A DNA stretch of 64,000 nucleotides from the NCBI GenBank assembly GCA_026826555.1, contig JAKSZT010054457.1, forward strand, positions 5,207,467-5,271,466, in the 5' to 3' direction. The translations under genes and the position numbers were made by a program. The number at the start of each line of letters is the position of its first letter. Position 1 is the stretch's first letter. Below the pieces are notes generated by a model, which searched no databases, was not told where the DNA came from, and worked only from the letters and a program-made list of their open reading frames with translations. This DNA comes from Tolypeutes matacus. Lineage: Eukaryota > Chordata > Mammalia > Cingulata > Chlamyphoridae. Shown piece after piece: positions 33,387-45,327 of the stretch.

Positions 33387-33876
33387 TTACTTAAAATAAA
33401 GTTTCTCTGTTCTGAAGACAGAGAGTTGGACTAGAGGCAGCAGTAATTTATTTCTTTCTCATGAGAAAATGTACACACCCAGGATAATGGAAGTGGGCAA
33501 CTGCACGGATCAGTACAAGAACAAAGATTATATAGTTCCCCTCACACAATGTCCCGTTTCCCTCCTTCCCCAACCTTACCCAATCTCCCATTGGCTGGGA
33601 GTTGTGGGCTTACAATCTTAGGCACAAAAACTAACCCAATCCTAAGGCGATAAGTGTAAAGGTAAGTCTTTAGTGTCCAAGTTCATCCCCTTTACTGACG
33701 TGGGTTTTTTTTAGGGGGGAAGGGGGGAAGTAACTCGAACAAGAATGTGGGAGGATTAGATACGTGGAAACAGGGAAAAGTTCTGAAAAGAGGCCACCTA
33801 GAATGTGGGAGGGTTAGATAAGTGGGAACAGGGAATTCAGTTTGAGAAGAGGCCACCCTTAATTCTATTTCTCTCA
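33387..33876 (-). mobile_element. Provirus 5' LTR
   Basis: 490 bp, homologous along its length to the LTR at 26187-26674. The end facing the primer site reads ttac in place of the expected tgac. Minus-strand elements in order: the U3 duplication (units at 33743 and 33801), CCAAT (33590-33594), TATA-like tataa (33527-33536) and AATAAA (33447-33452). One of its two agataa motifs is mutated. Confidence 0.88.
33527..33594 (-). promoter_or_regulatory. LTR core promoter (CCAAT and TATA)
   Basis: On the minus strand ccagccaatggg is followed about 55 nt later by actatataatc, a normal LTR promoter layout. The partner LTR keeps both. Present activity is unknown. Confidence 0.6.
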
Positions 33877-36800
33877 ATTTCAACTTCATAAATATCCATT
33901 TTCAAGCAAAAGATATATTTAGTTACTTTTTAGAATAATATATTGCTTGTCATATCAGAGTACCGAAACTGGGTACATTTTTATCTATGATATGCAAGTT
34001 TACTTTTCCTAGTTATGTGGCCTTTAGAAATATAACCAATAGTTCTTTGTTTTCCTTCCCTTAAATACTGCATATCATTTTGACAGCATTCTTTCTATAT
34101 GAATTAATAAGATGTTAACACAATTTTTATCTTGAACATTTTTACATATTTAGACTTTTGAAATGTTAACTAAGGCCATGAATTTCAAAGAAAAATTGTC
34201 TTTAGTAGTTCGTTAACTATTCACACTACCCTCCCTGCAAAGCTCCATATTGAAAGACCTCCAATGTTTTAAAAGCCAAGAGCCCTGATAGAGAATTTAA
34301 AGACTCAGCTGCCAACCATCCCAAATTAACAGATTTAGTGCATAATCTTCCATCTGACTTCATGGCCCTGGGTCCCACAATCTAATACCCACTATAGTGA
34401 TTCCTGTGTGAGTCTTTACTTTTAGTTTAGTTCACAAAACTCTCTGTTTCTATCATGGCTTCTGAGTCTCCTAAACCATGGTTAAAGGTCTAGACTTCAC
34501 TCTGGGATAGCTCAAATTGTCCCACTCCCCAGTAAGGGAATGGAAGAGAAGTGCTAATGAGCTTTCTAGTCCTGCCCATTGCTGCCACCTTTTGGTCCTG
34601 AAGTCTTAGGTCTAGCTCCCCACCCCATCCCACACAGGCTTCTGTGACAAACTTTACAATTTATTTGTTCAATTTGGATGAAAAAGAGATTAATGGGATT
34701 TTGATATTAAACTCTGAACCTTTTAAACAGGGTCATATGTCCCCAATTTTTGGTTTTTGGCATCTTATTAAGAACCAGGAACTTGTTCAAGCCATACTGC
34801 CACAAAGTAGGCAGCGATACAGCTTCCTTTTTTTGCTTCATCTGTACTGGAACTACTCCAATGGAAATATTGCTGGCTTCGTTTCTATGCTATTGTTCCT
34901 ACAGTTCTGGTTTAAATTTTAATTCTGCACCAGAATCTTATAATCACCTGAATACCACCTACACTTCAGGGAGTGGTTGTAAAAAAACACTTTGAGATTG
35001 ACAAGCATTTCATGAAGTAAGAATGCCGGTATGGGTCTAATATGCCTCAGGTTGGCTCACAGGCTCAGGGCAATGACAGTTGTGATTTGGGTGGATGGCT
35101 AATGACACTAAACACTAGATAGCTGTATCGCAAGCTTCCCACTCATTCTATGTTTTGTAGCGGAATGTTACTGATAGAACCATGGCAGAAAAGCATCAAT
35201 AATGCCAGAAGATTCTTAAGATTTTCATTCAATATTTATACGTGAATTTGAGCAGGGAAAACATTCCCTTCCTTGTGAGAAAAGTACTTACCACTTGCGA
35301 AATGATTCATATCCAGGAATACTATTATTAAGAATCTTAGCTTCTTCAACAGAACTGTTGATTCATTTTTCCCTCTCTATTGCCAGTGCAAAGCCTAAAT
35401 TCTGTCATTGGAAGATGGAAGCCAGTGGGCACTCATTTCATCCTCTAGCAGGAGGTCAATGCTCCAGCTCAATACCAATTGCACGGACCAAGGTAAAAGC
35501 CACTATTAGACTGTGTTGTCAGTGATTACCTTTCCAAGTCATGAGCAAGCAGGTTAAAGCAGGGTTTGCAAACTCAGATGTCTGGCTGGACTAGGTTGAT
35601 AAGATAAAGCAATTTCTACCACACAGTTTACCTATAAAAGAAAAGCACAAGTGTGTGAAAAATGGTAACTGACATAATGTGTCAGTGTTTGGGGGGGGGC
35701 AATAGAGAGTGATGGGAATGCTTACCAAATAAAAAAACTACTGAATTTGGCTGAATGAGCAATCCCATATTTCACCATCAAAAACTGTAGACCCAAGGTC
35801 CTAAAGATTTTTTTCAACAAAAGTCAAGAGTTTATTTCTTTATAGGAATTCTCCTGATTTTTAGATGATAAATAATTCATTTTTTAAAAAAAATCAGTGT
35901 GACAAAGGGGAATGTCAAATCTCAATGAGCAGCCCAACAATTGGTAACTTAGAATAAGACCTGTTGTATCATGTCATCTTTTCTGGATTCTCTATATTGA
36001 GAGTTTACTCTGTAATTCCTCTTGGATTCTCTTGACTTCTGAGTGTCTCTCTTTGGATATTTGGTATAGTAAAACAGGATGCCTCCAAATTAGAATAGAC
36101 AAGTCAGGATTAGAGTAAAAAAGGTATCATCTGTATCCGATACAGCTCTTGAGAAAACTCCACTATGATTTGGGCCCAATTTCCTACAGTTACAGGCACC
36201 ACAATTTGCCTCAGAATGGCTTCTGGGCATTTATTACTTACCTGGGCAGAGGAGTCAGCTGGTTAATAATTCTTTCCTGGTTGCCAGTCTTTTTTTCACT
36301 CTTTTTAAAATCATTTTCTACCTATAAAATATAAATATCTAAGTCTTATTAGACCAATAATGATTTATCATAGGCAGTTGTCTTTTCCAGATCCTGGGTT
36401 GATAATAATGTCTACATATACCAGATTTACAATAGAGATATGCTGAAAAAGACAGGCACTCATGTCAAAATACCACGCCACTCCTCATCTCACATATCTG
36501 AGCTTGAACACAGGTAGTGCAAATTGCCTGTTAGGATATATTTCTCCATGAGTCTCTTGTTTTTCTGTGCATCTTGTTAGTGAGGTGTTGACTGGCCTTT
36601 GCCATGAATAATCTTTTCATGAATGTTTGTCTAGTGAACAGCCTTGGAAGATATAGACAGTGTCTCTCTCTGGAAAGGGCAGGCATGCTTACAGCCCAAT
36701 ATAAAAGATTTGGGCTTCCTAAAGTCAGGGTTCTTGTTCTGTAATGCAACATATTATATATGCAGATATTTGCTGGATCAATTCATATCACACCATTGAG

Positions 36801-37748
36801 ACTTGAGGGCAAAGAAAAAAGGCACAAATATGCTATTGGATTATCATGTTCCTTGCTGTGCCATGAGTTATAAAGCCCATTGTGTCTGACCCAGCATCCA
36901 TGAAACAGTGGCAATCTACCTTGTTAGCTTTAAAGTAGGGTGAAATCTCAGATCCTTCACAGTCCTTGACAGCACCATGCCTATAGCAGAATGCTGGCCA
37001 GTTACATGCAATTTGTCCTAAGACATATGCTTGCATATTCTCTTGCCTTACTTCAACCACCCTATCAGTTCTGATTTCAGTTTTGAATAATCCTCTCAGA
37101 TTACAATTTTTTGCTCTTGTTTCAATTTGTCCTTTCCAGCTGTCTCCTCTGGAATTTCACTATTGCTTTGCAAATCAGACTTTGATGGCTCCTACCCATT
37201 TGTTATAGTACAGGACTTTAGTCAATCTCTTTCTTTACTCTTGATGATTCTTCACGGCAGTGACAGATTGTAAGGACTAAGTCCCTACACTGTCTGAGAT
37301 AGGGCATAGATTTTCAATATTTCACAAACTGTGGAATAATTTATTTATTTATTTTGTGTGTGTGTGGAATAATTTAGTACCCGAAATTATACTGTATGAG
37401 AACTGTTATCTTCTTGTAATCCAGATAAATTCTGTTCTTACTTTTTATGACCAAAATTAGGTTACATCAGCAAACTGTCCTTTCATTTTTCACTGAAAAT
37501 CTAAACAATGCTCATCTAAAAATTTCTCTGAATTCCTAGAGGCCTTGTGCCATCAAGTTCTTCTGTTCTCTGCCATTGCTGAAGTCTTATTTTCTGTTCT
37601 GAATCCTGCAGCTGTTTCTTTGTATCTGCCCTAGCTTAACCAAATATGAAGGGAACCCTTTATCTTCACCTATTAAATTTATTAAAAATGTAGAGAAGTT
37701 TTATACCACAGCAAAGCCATGGGGGTTAGGAGACAATGTTTTACTTCC
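33877..37748. other. Mostly unrecognised stretch
   Basis: Nearly 4 kb without an assignable element. Open frames at 34644-34995, 36531-36752 and 36833-37060 have no recognisable domain. 36400-37320 has somewhat higher complexity and could be the internal part of an old LTR element next to the LTR at 37749, but I see no retroviral motif. Confidence 0.35.
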
Positions 37749-38198
37749 TGTTATAGAGTGAATGTGAAGGTTTGAAGGTTTGTGGACCTCAGAAAAGCAT
37801 ATTCTTAAAGCTAATCCATTCTTGTGGGTGTAAACAATTGTAAATAGGGTCTTTTGATTAGGTTACTTCAGTTAAGGTGTGGCCCAAGGTAGGTCTTAAT
37901 CCTCTTAGTGGAGTCCTTTATAAATGGGAAGAATACAGAGAGAGAGAAAGAGGAAACCACTAAAGCAAGGAACTGAAGCACTGAAACCCAGAAGAGAAGG
38001 GAGAGGCCAGCAGACACCACCAAGTGCCTTGCCATGTGAGAGAGGAATCCAGAATCACCAGTCTTCAGGGAGAAAGTATGCCTTGATTTGGACATTTTCT
38101 CAGCTTCAGAACTGTAAACTTGTAAGCTAACAAATCCACATTGTAAAAACCAACCCATTTTTGGTATATTGCTTTCAGCAGCCTAGCAGAATAAAACA
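37749..38198 (+). mobile_element. MaLR-like LTR
   Basis: Starts tgttatagagtgaatgtgaa and ends in agcctagcagaataaaaca (TG...CA). Contains tgattaggttacttcagtta, a tataaatggg box and the gccatgtgagagagga type blocks typical of MaLR LTRs. Open frames on both strands here are LTR readings. Confidence 0.65.
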
Positions 38199-38249
38199 GA
38201 CTTTGATATTGGTAGTGTGTGGTGCAAATACCAAGAATGTTTTAAAAAG

Positions 38250-38255
38250 TTGTTA

Positions 38256-38284
<29 letters not shown>
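38250..38284. repeat. (TTG)n microsatellite
   Basis: About eleven units with one interruption, just after the LTR. Confidence 0.95.
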
Positions 38285-38287
<3 letters not shown>

Positions 38288-38889
38288 TGGGCAAGGGATA
38301 GATTCTGGAAGAATTGTGAGGTGCTTGATAGAAAGGGCTATATTCCTTTGATGAGACTGTTAGTAGAAATATCAATGATAAAGGTACTTCTGATGAGGTC
38401 TTAGATAGAAATGAATATTTAATATATGCCAGTGTGGTGCTTATTTTTAATCTGCTTCACTCTAGTTCCATTATACACCTTCCTCTGGTGTGCTCTGTGT
38501 CCTAGGGCACTTATGAACTGCATCGCTCAGGCTCCTTTTTCTACCTGATTCCTGTTGCCAATAAGGGCACCAGAAGAGATGAGAGCATAGTAGGAGAGGG
38601 GATTATTTATTCCGTCCTCTTACCTCCCATGATCTGGCAAAAGCTACATTCTTCAAACAGAGACCAAAGATCTGCCAAGTGCCCATTTTACTCAGGATTA
38701 GGGTGGCAATGTTTTCCTCTTGTTTCCTGACCCTGAGAGCATCACCATGCCTTGTTGGTTCCAGTGCTCCCAGTTCTGAAAATAGTCCCTTCATTAAATA
38801 ATCTTTAGATAACCTTTTGAGAGTGTCATAATGCTTCCTTATGGCAACTTCCCAGTATAGCCAAACACTGAAAATATATTATTTCTAAC
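38285..38889. other. Unique-looking stretch
   Basis: Nothing recognised. Confidence 0.4.
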
Positions 38890-39015
38890 CTTAATTTGTC
38901 AGTGAAGAAGCTGAAGTTCAGAGAGATAGACTTGTCTGAGATCACACAAGCCCTAGTGGGAAGATCCAGAAGATAACCATGAGTGATTTGTTTCCAAAGT
39001 CTGTACTGTTTTTAT
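38890..39015 (-). mobile_element. MIR SINE fragment
   Basis: gaagaagctgaagttcagag and gagatcacacaagccctagt match the antisense MIR blocks for gaggaaactgaggcacagag and aaggtcacacagctagtaag. Confidence 0.65.
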
Positions 39016-42000
39016 GTCAGGTTGTCTCTAAAACAATGTTTTATATTTCAGTAGAATTGTTTAACTAAAGAATATGTCATAATAGCAATCATGCTTTAAA
39101 ATATTTTTCTAAATGTTGTTTCAAAAAACTTGCTGGATGTTTAAAACTTGAATAACAATAAAAGCCCCATATGAAGCTCCTCCAGTCATGAAGTCTCTGC
39201 ATGAGTTATACTGGAAATAAATGGACAAATAAATGCACACACACACACATATATATACACATACCTACATGGGCTTTTCTAGTCCAATGTCATTCTGTCA
39301 CTGTTTTATGTTTCACAATAAAGCATCATTTCTCAGTGCAAATGAAGCAGAATCTAAATGCATGATTCTGTAAATCTTTTTCAGTTAATTAACCAGGATG
39401 AGAAAACAAAAACCTGTAGCTCATAGCTATCTCTATCTGGCCTTCATTTTATTGAGAAAATTTTAGGAAAAAGTATTAAAATTTAAAGAACAAGTGTAAA
39501 TAAAAGATATTTTCAAGGATGGTTTTAAATTTGCTTTTATTAGGACCTGTCAAGGAAGACTTGGACAACCCAGAGGAAACTGTCAAGGTTGATTTTAGGA
39601 CTTCTCATTAGTTGTTCAGGACCAGACTATATCACTGGTCTTTGAGCAACTATTGAGCAGAATAAATGTCTCTGCTGACACATTGACTTCTTAAAGAGAA
39701 GTGTAACGGTGCAATAGTTTCCTTCTTACTTTCTCAGTGATATTCAGTGCATCCCTCTGTACATTAATGTTCTTGCTTTTATCTAATTCCCATATCTAAC
39801 TTTGCTTAAAACGATTGTTTTTTTTTATTTTAGAAATGGAATTGAAGAAATCTTACTTTCATTCCTTTTTCAGTTCCTATACATATATAGCATGAAAATG
39901 TGGTTTCCTATATTCTGAGGAAAACATAACCCCCTCTGTTTTGGTGGTAATATCAGTTACATATTCCAATACACACAAATAATTAAGAAAAAATTACATA
40001 GCTAAAATTATTTTAATAACAGCTCTGGGTTATTCAGTTCTACATAGTTAAGAGTGACTTTTAGGTGTTTGTTTTAAAAGATAATTCATTTCATACAAAT
40101 ACAAAAACATTTTCAAATATATGTAAAAATAAGTTTTTTAAACACCTTGGGAAAAATAGAAATTTAAAGCTCAGATATTTGTAATTTGTCCGAATTTTTT
40201 ATAACATCTGATGAGAGGTCTGTAGATCAAGATGTTCAACTGTGAAACAACAATGAAAGCATTTTCAATAAGAAATGGTCAAAAATCATGATAAATACAG
40301 GGAACATAAAAAAGCCACTCCAAATACCATTAAAGCACTATGAAGTATCTGTGCCAGGAGCAGTAAAACCCAAAGGAAAGAAATTGCCTAACTCCAAGCA
40401 CAGTCTCAGGGACAGGAGTGAGTCATTCCCAGATCTATCATGAAGCCAAGCTTTCCCCACCCCACACATATTATCCTGACTTCAAGCAGCCAGACCTCAT
40501 AGTGGGGCTCAGCAGGACTGAGATACTATCAGGTCAATGCAACAGGAAGTAAAAAAGCACTCATTTTACAAAGAACAACTCAGCTTGTTCTTTTATAGCC
40601 TTTCATTCTTCCAACAGGTCTAAAGATTGGTCTGTTCCTTCCAAACAAGTGCCTGCCCCAAGTTTCCTACAGACTGTACCTTCAAATCACCTCCTTAGGT
40701 GAGAGCTTAGGCTATAGTCATCATTCCTACTTTTCTGTTAGAACATGATATGCTCTTCCCCTTCCTTGCCTTTCTTCCTATGAATTGGTAGAAACTGTAT
40801 AACTATCTGTGTGTGAATAGGTGCCTGTAAGAGTGTCTATTCAAAGCATGTAGATGTCCATGTGTATTGTAAGTATTTGTGTAAGTAGATAGGTACATAG
40901 ATAGAAAGAAAAATATTCAGAAAATTTGAAGAATATGGATAAACTTTAATAAGTTTTCAGACCTAAAAATGGAGTACACTTTAACTCTGATTTATATACA
41001 AGTTTTGTTGTTGTTTTTAAATTAACATGTATAAGCCCTCCCAACTTCATTTGTATTTTATTGTTAATGTTAAATTCTTTTTCTACCTCCTGGCTCTCCA
41101 TTCCTTCCTAGTTAGAAGGTACTTCCTGCAGCTTTGTATTCACATATTCCAATATTTACAAATCACTGCTATAAAATTGGGAAATCAAATAAGAGAACAA
41201 AACATAGAATTAAACAACTTTCCCTCTAGCAGTTGACATTACATAGTAAAATATGAAGTATAAATTGTTAAATAATTTCTTTAGAACTTACTGTCACTAT
41301 AAAAATAGGTTTACTGGAGTAAACTGTAAGAGCATTTCTTAGGATTTCAAAACAATGTTTAAGAAAGGTCTAAAGGGATACTTTGCATAGAGTTAATATT
41401 CAAAAATAGCTTGCTGCATTTCATTGTAGGCATAAAATAAATAATCAACACAGATATACTTACAATTGATGTGAAATGTGATTGTTACACATATGATTAT
41501 TTTTCCACAGAAAATATAGACACAATCAGACATTTTAAACCAATACAACTATTTGAGTTTCATATTGAACAAGAAGAATATCCTTTAGGATTCAGTGATA
41601 CTTTTTCACTTGAAAAGTTAGAAATGTTTCTTAGAATATTAGAAAGGGATCTGTAAGATCATATAGTATACTGTTATTAGGTATAAAAATCCTTTTTCAG
41701 TTGAAATATCACCCAATACTGTAAACAAATAAAAATATACCTTGTCTATTTGAAATGGGTGTTGGGGGCATGTAATACTGTCAAATACACTTCCCAACAC
41801 CCTTCTTATATCACCTACCAATAAGGCAGGTCTCTGGAGGATCACAAAAGAAAACAAAGATAAACAAAGAAAGCCCTCCAGAATTAATAAAGCTCTGTTT
41901 ACAATCGAGTGATCTAGACCAGCTCCCAGATATCATCATCTCATGGAGAAAGATATTACGTCTGTAGAGTATAAATCCACGTAAGTCCATATAAGGCACA

Positions 42001-42367
42001 GCTAATTCATGTCAGGGTTGGGACTACAGGTTGAATTTTCAAATTCCCATTTCAATACTTTTAATTTTTCACTTAACTAACTTTACATTCATATTTAACT
42101 TTCAGTCCTCTATTATCTATTTGTATGGATGGTCATTTGTTTAAAATTATAATTAGCAAATATTGTCCAGTAAGTATGAGCATCTCTTCTTAATTTTGTT
42201 ATACTATAATAAGAACTTATTTTACAAAATAGTAAAGTGCCTAAAAGGCTTGAAGATAATGCAGTAGTAAAATTAATCACAATCTTGGTGTCTTTCATCT
42301 TTATCCATTTCCCTCTCTTTGCCTTGCCAATAAACTATTCTGCATTATCTTTCAAGTTAAGGCATGA
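39016..42367. other. AT-rich stretch, nothing recognised
   Basis: Over 3 kb with no assignable element apart from a short CA/TA microsatellite at 39235-39264. Small frames around 41027-41999 have no motif. Confidence 0.4.
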
Positions 42368-42391
42368 CTAGCTTTTTGAATCAAAAGCTAG
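42368..42391. repeat. 9-bp-arm palindrome at the Tigger1 break point
   Basis: ctagctttt, six-base loop tgaatc, aaaagctag. It sits exactly where recognisable transposon sequence begins. Confidence 0.7.
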
Positions 42392-44273
42392 AAATGATTA
42401 TGCTTATTGAGGAAGGCATGCCAAAATCTGAGGCTTTTATGCCGAATAGTCAGCCAAAGAATGCAAAGGAAAAGTTATTGAAGGAAATTAAAAGTGCGAC
42501 TCCAGTGAAAGCACGAATGATAAGAAAGTGAACTAATCTTATTGCTGATACGGAAAAAGGTTTAGTGGTTTGGATAGAAGATCAAAACAGCTACAATATT
42601 CCCTTAAGCCAAAACTCAATCCAGAGCAAGGCTCTAACTTTCTTCAATTCTATGAGGGCTGAGAGAGGTGAAGAAGCTACAGAAGAAAAGCTCTAAGCTA
42701 GCAGAAGTTGGCTTATGAGGTTAAGAAAAGAAGATGCCTCTGTAATGTAAAAGTGCAAGGTGAAGCAGCAAGTTCTGATGTAGAAACTGTAGCAAGTCAT
42801 CCAGAAGATCTAGCTAAGGTCATTGATGAAGGTGACTTCACTAAATAACAGAACTTCAGTATAGATGAAACAGCCTTCTATTGGAAGAAAATGCCATCTA
42901 AGACTTTCATAGCTAGAAAGGAGAAGTCAATGACTGCCCCTAAAGTTTCAAAGGACAGTCTGACTCTTTTGTTAGGAGCTAATGCAGCTGGTGACTTTAA
43001 GTCAAAGCCAATATTCATTCTGAAAATCCTAATTATGCTAACTCTGCTCTGCCTGTGCTCTCTAAATGGAACAATAAAACCTGGATGACAGCACATCTGT
43101 TTATAACATGGCTTTCTGAATATCTTAAGCCCACTACTAATACCTGTAGCTCAGGGAAAAAAAAAAAAGATTCCTTTCAAAATATTACTGCTCAATGACA
43201 ATGCACTTGGTTACCCAAGAGCTCTGATGGAGATGTACAACAAGATAAATGTTTTTTTTTCATGCCTGATAATACAACATCCATTCTGCAGCCCAAAGAT
43301 CAAGGAGTTATTTTGAATTTCAAGTCTTATTATCTAGGAAATACTTTTTGTAAGGCTATAGTTACCATAGTGATTCCTATGACAGATCTGGGCAAAGTCA
43401 ATTGAATACCTCCTGGAAAGGATTCCCCATTCTAAATGCCATGAAGAACATTCATGGTTCATAGGAGGAGGTCAAAATATCAACATTAACAGGAGTTTAA
43501 AAGAAGTGATTCCAACCCTCATGGATGGCTTTGAGGGGGTCAAGACTTCAGTAGAGGTAGTAATTATAGATGTAGTGGAAATAGCAAGAGAACTAGAATT
43601 AGAAGTGGAGCTGAAGAAGTAACTTAATTGCTGCAATCTCATGATAAAACTTTCATGGATGAGGAGTTGTTTCTTATGGATAATCACAGAAAGTGGTTTC
43701 TTGAGATTGAATCTATTCCTGATGAAGATGCTGTGAACATTGTTGAAATGACAACAAAAGATTTAGAATGTTACATCAACTTAGTTGATAAAGCAGTGGC
43801 AGGATTTTAGAGGATTGACTCCACAGGTTCTTCTCTGGATGAAATGCTATCAAACAGCACCGCATGTTACAGAGAAATCTTTCATGAAAGAAAGAGGCAA
43901 TTGATGTAGCAAACTTCATTGTTTCCTTATTTTAAGAAATTACCACAGCCACTCCAACCTTCAGCAACCACCACCCTGAGCAGTCAGCATCTATCAATAT
44001 CAAGGCAAGATCCTCCACCAACAAAAAGATTATGATTCACTACAGGCTCAGATGATGGTTAGCATTTTTTAGCAATAAAGTATTTTTAAATTAAGGTATG
44101 TACATTGTTTTTCGAGACTTAATGCTATTGCACTTGTAGACTACAGTACAGTGTGAACAAATTTTGTATGCACTGGGAAACCAAAAAATTCATGTGACTC
44201 ACTTTATTGCAAAATTCATGCTATTGTGGTATTCTGGAACCAAACCTACAATATCTCTGGGATATACCTGTAA
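42380..44273 (+). mobile_element. Tigger1 DNA transposon, 5' truncated
   Basis: A pogo-like Tc1/mariner-superfamily element. The 3' end carries the Tigger1 terminal sequence (tattctggaaccaaacctac, then aatatctctgggatatacctgta) and the subterminal block ctgggaaaccaaaaaattcat. The 5' terminal repeat and the start of the transposase are missing; a complete copy is about 2.4 kb. The family was active in early placental mammals. Confidence 0.92.
42382..43990 (+). pseudogene. Tigger1 transposase pseudogene
   Basis: DDE transposase with a CENP-B/HTH-type DNA-binding part. Readable pieces in order: the HTH region from 42382; [16 protein letters not shown] sequence near 42660; a catalytic block with [13 protein letters not shown] (42853-42891), where the first aspartate is kept; [20 protein letters not shown] near 42920; [17 protein letters not shown] with the second aspartate near 43190; the QPKDQG region near 43300 with the third acidic residue; and the C-terminal part as an open stretch at 43628-43810. 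Indels at the A run near 43160 and the T run near 43255 and several stops break the frame. Related to domesticated genes such as CENPB and the TIGD family, but this copy shows decay and no sign of constraint. Confidence 0.9.
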
Positions 44274-44395
44274 TTAGTTGTTTACAAACTTATTTTATTC
44301 ATTGCTTCAGCTTCCTAAGGATACCACTTCCATTCAATACTCTCCAAAGAAACACATCTTATATCTTTCAAATGCAAAACAAATTCCAGATCACT

Positions 44396-44620
44396 ATTTT
44401 TCATTGTGAGGTATAACATACAAACATACAATTTTAAAAACACATATATACAAATAAAATAATCATTTTTAAATAATTTTAAAGAAAACAATCACCACTC
44501 TGATCAAGAAATAGAGCATTGCCAGTAATCCAGAAGGTCCCCATATGTCCCTCCTGATTCACAATCCCTTCTGTTGCACCTAAGGGATAACCATTATCTT
44601 AAATGCCAAAGAAACTCCCA
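44396..44620 (-). mobile_element. L1 3' region fragment
   Basis: Antisense L1 blocks: attgtgaggtataacatac, ccactctgatcaagaaatag and gaaggtccccatatgtccct. Confidence 0.65.
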
Positions 44621-44823
44621 ACATTCTTGGACTACCTCAAGGGGCTTTCGTGGCTTAAGAATATTTGAACCATACACACAATGTGAATTTGAGATACAAA
44701 TCCAAAAAAGAACTGGTTTGTGGTTATAATATATCTCAATGCTTTTACCTTCCTTACCTTGTAGTTCCATAGAAGTGGAATTTAGTACTCACCTTATCAC
44801 TCTGGGTTCTCTCTTTCCATTAA

Positions 44824-45327
44824 AAATTTATAAGTTCCTGGGGGGCGGATGTGGTTCAAATGGTTGGGTGTCAGTCTCCCATACGGAGAGACCTAGGCTT
44901 GATCCCTGGGACCTCCCAGTAAAATAAAGAAAAATATAGAAGGCACACGCACTGCCAGGCCCCACAAGCAGGTGAGCCCCCAGGCCCAATGTGCAGGTGT
45001 GCCGCAAGTCCCCACCGAGCCATGCAGCAAGATGATGACATAACAGGAGACTAATGCAAAGGAGAACCAAGATGAGACGTGACAAAAAACCAGGAACTAA
45101 GGTGGCACAGGTGGCAGAATGCCTGGGCCCACATCGGAAGTTCCCAGGATCGAAACCCAGTGAAGATAAGAGGAGAAGAATGAGAAGAGAGGATAGGAAA
45201 CAGACACAGAGAATTGCCCAGTGAATGGACACAAAAAAGAGCAAAAACGCGGGGGGGTGGGGTTTAAAATGGGTAAACGTAAATAAATAAATAAATCATA
45301 AAAAATAAAAAAAACTTATAAGCTCCT
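44824..45327 (+). mobile_element. Dimeric DAS-type SINE with target duplications
   Basis: The SINE itself spans 44840-45311: head gggcggatgtggttcaaatg, box B ggcttgatccctggg, then a second unit with caggatcgaaacccagtga, body aaaccaggaactaaggtggc and tail acgtaaataaataaataaa. The flanking 16-mers (44824-44839 and 45312-45327) read aaatttataagttcct and aaacttataagctcct, differing at two T/C positions. Same subtype as the copy at 24075. The minus-strand 138-codon frame here is antisense SINE reading. Confidence 0.92.

Larger units (their letters stand above)
26187..33876 (-). mobile_element. Class I (gammaretrovirus-like) endogenous provirus
   Basis: Minus-strand order 5' to 3': LTR, proline-tRNA-like primer site, leader, gag, protease, integrase, env TM remnant, polypurine tract, LTR. 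Gammaretrovirus-like traits are the proline primer site, a single zinc-knuckle NC and a CX6CC motif in the TM remnant. Reverse transcriptase/RNase H and the env surface part are deleted. By eye the two LTRs differ at roughly one base in nine over their first 290 aligned positions, so the insertion is old. I see no 4-6 bp target duplication at the outer ends. Later insertions lie at 28104-30178, 30284-30530 and about 32042-32311. No open frame is long enough to act. Confidence 0.88.

Noticed and set aside
37868..38158. 96-codon minus-strand and 68-codon plus-strand frames
   Set aside because: Both lie in the LTR at 37749-38198.
43628..43810. Short intact frame that might be a domesticated transposase
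   Set aside because: It is just the surviving C-terminal part of the Tigger1 transposase between frameshifts.
44828..45244. 138-codon minus-strand frame
   Set aside because: Antisense SINE, same type as 24075-24520.
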